Positions 7,591 to 9,110 of a stretch of DNA of 9,110 nucleotides are shown in pieces (positions within the stretch are counted from its first letter, which is position 1; every line of letters starts with the position of its first letter). The translations under genes were made by a program, and so were the position numbers. This DNA comes from CAYRGG01 sp964423745. Lineage in GTDB: Bacteria; Pseudomonadota; Gammaproteobacteria; Competibacterales; Competibacteraceae. Location of the stretch: NCBI GenBank assembly GCA_964423745.1, contig CAYRGG010000104.1, forward strand, positions 1 to 9,110, read 5' to 3'. A model generated the notes under the pieces. The model ran no database searches, had not been told where the DNA came from, and worked only from the letters and a program-made list of their open reading frames with translations.

Positions 7591-7591
7591 T

Positions 7592-7978
7592 ATGCAGGTA
7601 TTACTGGATACCCATGTTCTGCTGTGGGCAGCAGGAAAACCACAGCGCCTATCCGCTGAAGCAGTCAGTTTTATCGAGTCGCCAGAACATGTGCTATATT
7701 TTAGTGCGGCAAGTATTTGGGAAGTGACGATCAAAAACGACCTGGGTCGGGAGGATTTCCAGGTCGATCCTCATTTACTGAGACGTGGGCTAGTAGAAAA
7801 CGGTTATTTAGAACTACCGATCAGCTCGCAACATGCCTTGGCTGTATCACACCTTCCGAAGCTGCATAAAGATCCCTTCGACAGAATATTGGTCGCCCAA
7901 GCAGAATACGAAGGTTTTTTATTGTTGACGGTCGATGAAAAGGTAATGCGGTATACGGGACCGATCAAAGCGGTATGA
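7592..7978 (+). CDS. Type II toxin, VapC-like PIN-domain ribonuclease
   Basis: A 128-residue PIN-domain protein, the toxin partner of the upstream Phd-type antitoxin. VapC toxins are Mg-dependent endoribonucleases, often cutting tRNA or rRNA and so stopping translation; the target here is unknown. The acidic active-site set is intact: Asp6 in LLDTHVLLW, Glu44 in SIWEVTIK, Asp94 and Asp97 in DPFDRILVAQA, and Asp115 in TVDEKV. The start is ATG 7592, with GGTGG (7582-7586) five bases upstream inside the antitoxin's last codons. The frame is open back to an ATG at 7544, but that reading adds 16 unconserved residues overlapping the antitoxin. The length is normal and I see no truncation, so the pair looks functional. 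Confidence 0.93.
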   Translation: MQVLLDTHVLLWAAGKPQRLSAEAVSFIESPEHVLYFSAASIWEVTIKNDLGREDFQVDPHLLRRGLVENGYLELPISSQHALAVSHLPKLHKDPFDRILVAQAEYEGFLLLTVDEKVMRYTGPIKAV

Positions 7979-8047
7979 TGACTTTGTTCAATAACCATAA
8001 GAATTTTTGAGACGGTGGTTAGCTTAAATTAAACGAGAGGATTAAAC

Positions 8048-8500
8048 ATGCACCGTTTGGTTGTCATCATTGCTATATTGTTGAGTATGATAAATGCAGC
8101 CTATGGAAAAGCTAGTCTAACCACCATAAAAAGCCCCCATAGCGTTACGCAAACCATGGACCGATTAGAATCCAGTGTGCAGGAGAAAGGTATGCGGGTA
8201 TTCGTGCGTATCGATCATGCGCAAGGAGCTCAGCAGACGGGTCAGGAACTGCGTCCTACGGAACTTCTCATTTTCGGTAATCCTAAGGCGGGTACGCCAC
8301 TTATGCAATGTCAGCAACAGGTAGCTATCGATCTGCCACAAAAAATGCTTGTCTGGAAGGACGCTGACGGTCAGGTTTGGTTGAGTTATAACGACCCAGG
8401 CTATCTTGCCCACCGCCATGACATTAAGGGGTGCGATGAGGTGATTGAAAAGATAAGTCAAGCCTTGGACAATCTTGCTAAAACCGCTACCACATCCTGA
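8048..8500 (+). CDS. Exported DUF302 family protein
   Basis: A 150-residue protein with a clear Sec signal peptide (MHR, then the hydrophobic VVIIAILLSMI) and likely cleavage after AYG (residue 20), so it is probably periplasmic. The mature part is a single DUF302 domain with the family hallmarks: a Thr-rich start and VTQTMDRLESSVQEKGM, RVFVRIDHAQGAQQ, LRPTELLIFGNPKAGTPLMQ, AIDLPQKMLVWKDADGQVWLSYNDP and YLAHRH. The function of DUF302 is unknown; its fold suggests a small alpha/beta domain. Two cysteines (88 and 129) could form a disulfide in the periplasm. GAGAGG (8035-8040) sits 7 bases before the ATG. No convincing promoter is visible in the 69 bp after vapC. The gene converges on fba. Confidence 0.9.
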   Translation: MHRLVVIIAILLSMINAAYGKASLTTIKSPHSVTQTMDRLESSVQEKGMRVFVRIDHAQGAQQTGQELRPTELLIFGNPKAGTPLMQCQQQVAIDLPQKMLVWKDADGQVWLSYNDPGYLAHRHDIKGCDEVIEKISQALDNLAKTATTS

Positions 8501-8547
8501 ACATAGAGTCTTTCTTTCAAACGGGAACAGCTGCGTTAAGATTGCTC

Positions 8548-8576
8548 GTTGTGAGCGATTGAATATCGCTCACAAC
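8548..8576. terminator. Perfect 12-bp stem hairpin between convergent genes
   Basis: GTTGTGAGCGAT (8548-8559) and its exact complement (8565-8576) surround the loop TGAAT. A further 5-bp outer pairing, AAGAT (8538-8542) with ATCTT (8578-8582), extends it across a small asymmetric bulge. It lies 47 bp after the DUF302 stop and 76 bp from the fba stop, where a bidirectional transcript end is expected. Neither strand has a proper T-run, so termination efficiency is doubtful; 3'-end protection is an alternative. Confidence 0.5.
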
Positions 8577-8582
8577 TATCTT

Positions 8583-8607
8583 ACCTTTCTAGACGAACAC
8601 GAAAGGT
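8583..8607. terminator. Second inverted repeat downstream of fba
   Basis: ACCTTTC (8583-8589) and GAAAGGT (8601-8607) form a perfect 7-bp stem around an 11-base loop, directly adjacent to the larger 8548-8576 hairpin. It would be met first by transcripts leaving fba. It has no T-run. The remaining spacer up to the fba stop holds a short direct repeat CTAACCCG (8626-8633 and 8640-8647) and an 8-bp palindrome GTTATAAC (8618-8625), but no gene. Confidence 0.3.
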
Positions 8608-8652
8608 GCTTATGGAAGTTATAACCTAACCCGCAACAGCTAACCCGGACAC

Positions 8653-9110
8653 TTACCGCTGAGCTATAGACTTACCCTTGGACCCAAGGTCTTCAAAGGC
8701 TTCCGTAAGGCGTTCGACAATAGCCTCTTCGGCAACCCGTATATATTTACGCGGATCATAAAACTTCTTAAACGGCGTACCATCGTCAGGATCGATTTGG
8801 TATTCGAATGCTCTAGGGTTTGCTTTGACAAAATCACCGATGGCGTTGGAATACACAAACTGTGTGTCAGTATCGATATTCATTTTGAAAACGCCATAGC
8901 TCACAGCTTCGGAGATTTTCTCTTTTTCCGAACCTGACCCGCCGTGGAACACTAAGTTGAGGGGTTTTTCCCCGGTGCTACGACGCTCTTGGATGAGCTT
9001 TTGGGAGTTTTTCAAAATCTCTGGCCGCAGTTGTACATTACCGGGCTTATAGACCCCATGAACGTTACCAAAAGACGCCGCCACCGAGAAATGACCCAAG
9101 GGAGACAGTT
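8653..9110 (-). CDS. fba: Class II fructose-bisphosphate aldolase, C-terminal part (runs off the window)
   Basis: The last roughly 150 residues of a zinc-dependent class II aldolase of the FbaA/yeast type (family length about 350-360). It reversibly cleaves fructose-1,6-bisphosphate to dihydroxyacetone phosphate and glyceraldehyde-3-phosphate. The visible part begins LSPLGHFSVAASFGNVHGVYKPGN, so the frame is open to the window edge and the true start is outside. The His in FGNVHGVY and the His in LVFHGGSGS correspond to zinc ligands His226 and His264 of E. coli FbaA. YGVFKMNIDTDTQ carries the conserved phosphate- and substrate-binding Asn/Asp residues. The C-terminus (DPRKYIRVAEEAIVERLTEAFEDLGSKGK) matches the family end, so the gene is not truncated at this side. 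The catalytic Asp and the other zinc ligands lie upstream, outside the window. Confidence 0.95.
   Translation of the reverse strand, partial: LSPLGHFSVAASFGNVHGVYKPGNVQLRPEILKNSQKLIQERRSTGEKPLNLVFHGGSGSEKEKISEAVSYGVFKMNIDTDTQFVYSNAIGDFVKANPRAFEYQIDPDDGTPFKKFYDPRKYIRVAEEAIVERLTEAFEDLGSKGKSIAQR

Noticed and set aside
7544..7591. Upstream start for the PIN-domain toxin overlapping the antitoxin
   Set aside because: The PIN fold begins with the residues right after ATG 7592 (MQVLLDTH), which has a ribosome site; the extension is antitoxin sequence read in another frame.
8548..8576. A genuine LacI-type operator
   Set aside because: The half-sites are separated by about 11 extra bases, no LacI-family regulator is in view, and the site is at 3' ends of convergent genes rather than at a promoter.

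Overview
The window looks like chromosomal DNA of a moderate-GC bacterium, most likely a gammaproteobacterium. This rests on family resemblance: a class II FbaA-type aldolase, an E. coli-like Apt and Glk, and generally strong Shine-Dalgarno sites. I cannot name a genus. Most of the window is housekeeping sugar and purine metabolism; a less ordinary accessory stretch lies at about 6.5-8.5 kb.

Layout. 94-2064 (minus strand) reads, in transcription order, a DJ-1/PfpI-family protein, a bacterial type IB DNA topoisomerase and a small DUF2945 protein. Between the first two lies a striking 117-bp imperfect palindrome that can fold into a three-hairpin cloverleaf. A divergent intergenic region (2065-2323) separates this block from apt (plus strand), whose stop lies only 11 bp from the stop of the convergent glk. 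2881-6433 (minus strand) carries an EamA/DMT transporter, alpha-phosphoglucomutase (pgm) and glucokinase (glk), again in transcription order. 6516-8500 (plus strand) holds a stand-alone protein that resembles only the extreme C-terminus of assimilatory nitrate reductase (post-molybdopterin domain plus a Bfd-like [2Fe-2S] domain) behind a hexanucleotide repeat, then a Phd/VapC toxin-antitoxin pair, then an exported DUF302 protein. The window ends inside fructose-bisphosphate aldolase (fba, minus strand), whose 3' end faces the DUF302 gene across a 152-bp spacer with two hairpins.

How the genes fit together. Glk makes glucose-6-phosphate, Pgm interconverts it with glucose-1-phosphate (linking to glycogen and nucleotide-sugar synthesis), and Fba acts lower in glycolysis/gluconeogenesis. 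All three lie on the minus strand, and the plus-strand accessory block sits between fba and the pgm-glk group, so it may have been inserted into an older carbon-metabolism neighbourhood. Apt salvages adenine. The DJ-1-like protein may protect against reactive carbonyls, and the topoisomerase relaxes supercoils.

Most worth a second look: the 117-bp cloverleaf palindrome and the decapitated nitrate-reductase C-terminus. I saw no tRNA, rRNA, CRISPR array, transposase or phage gene.
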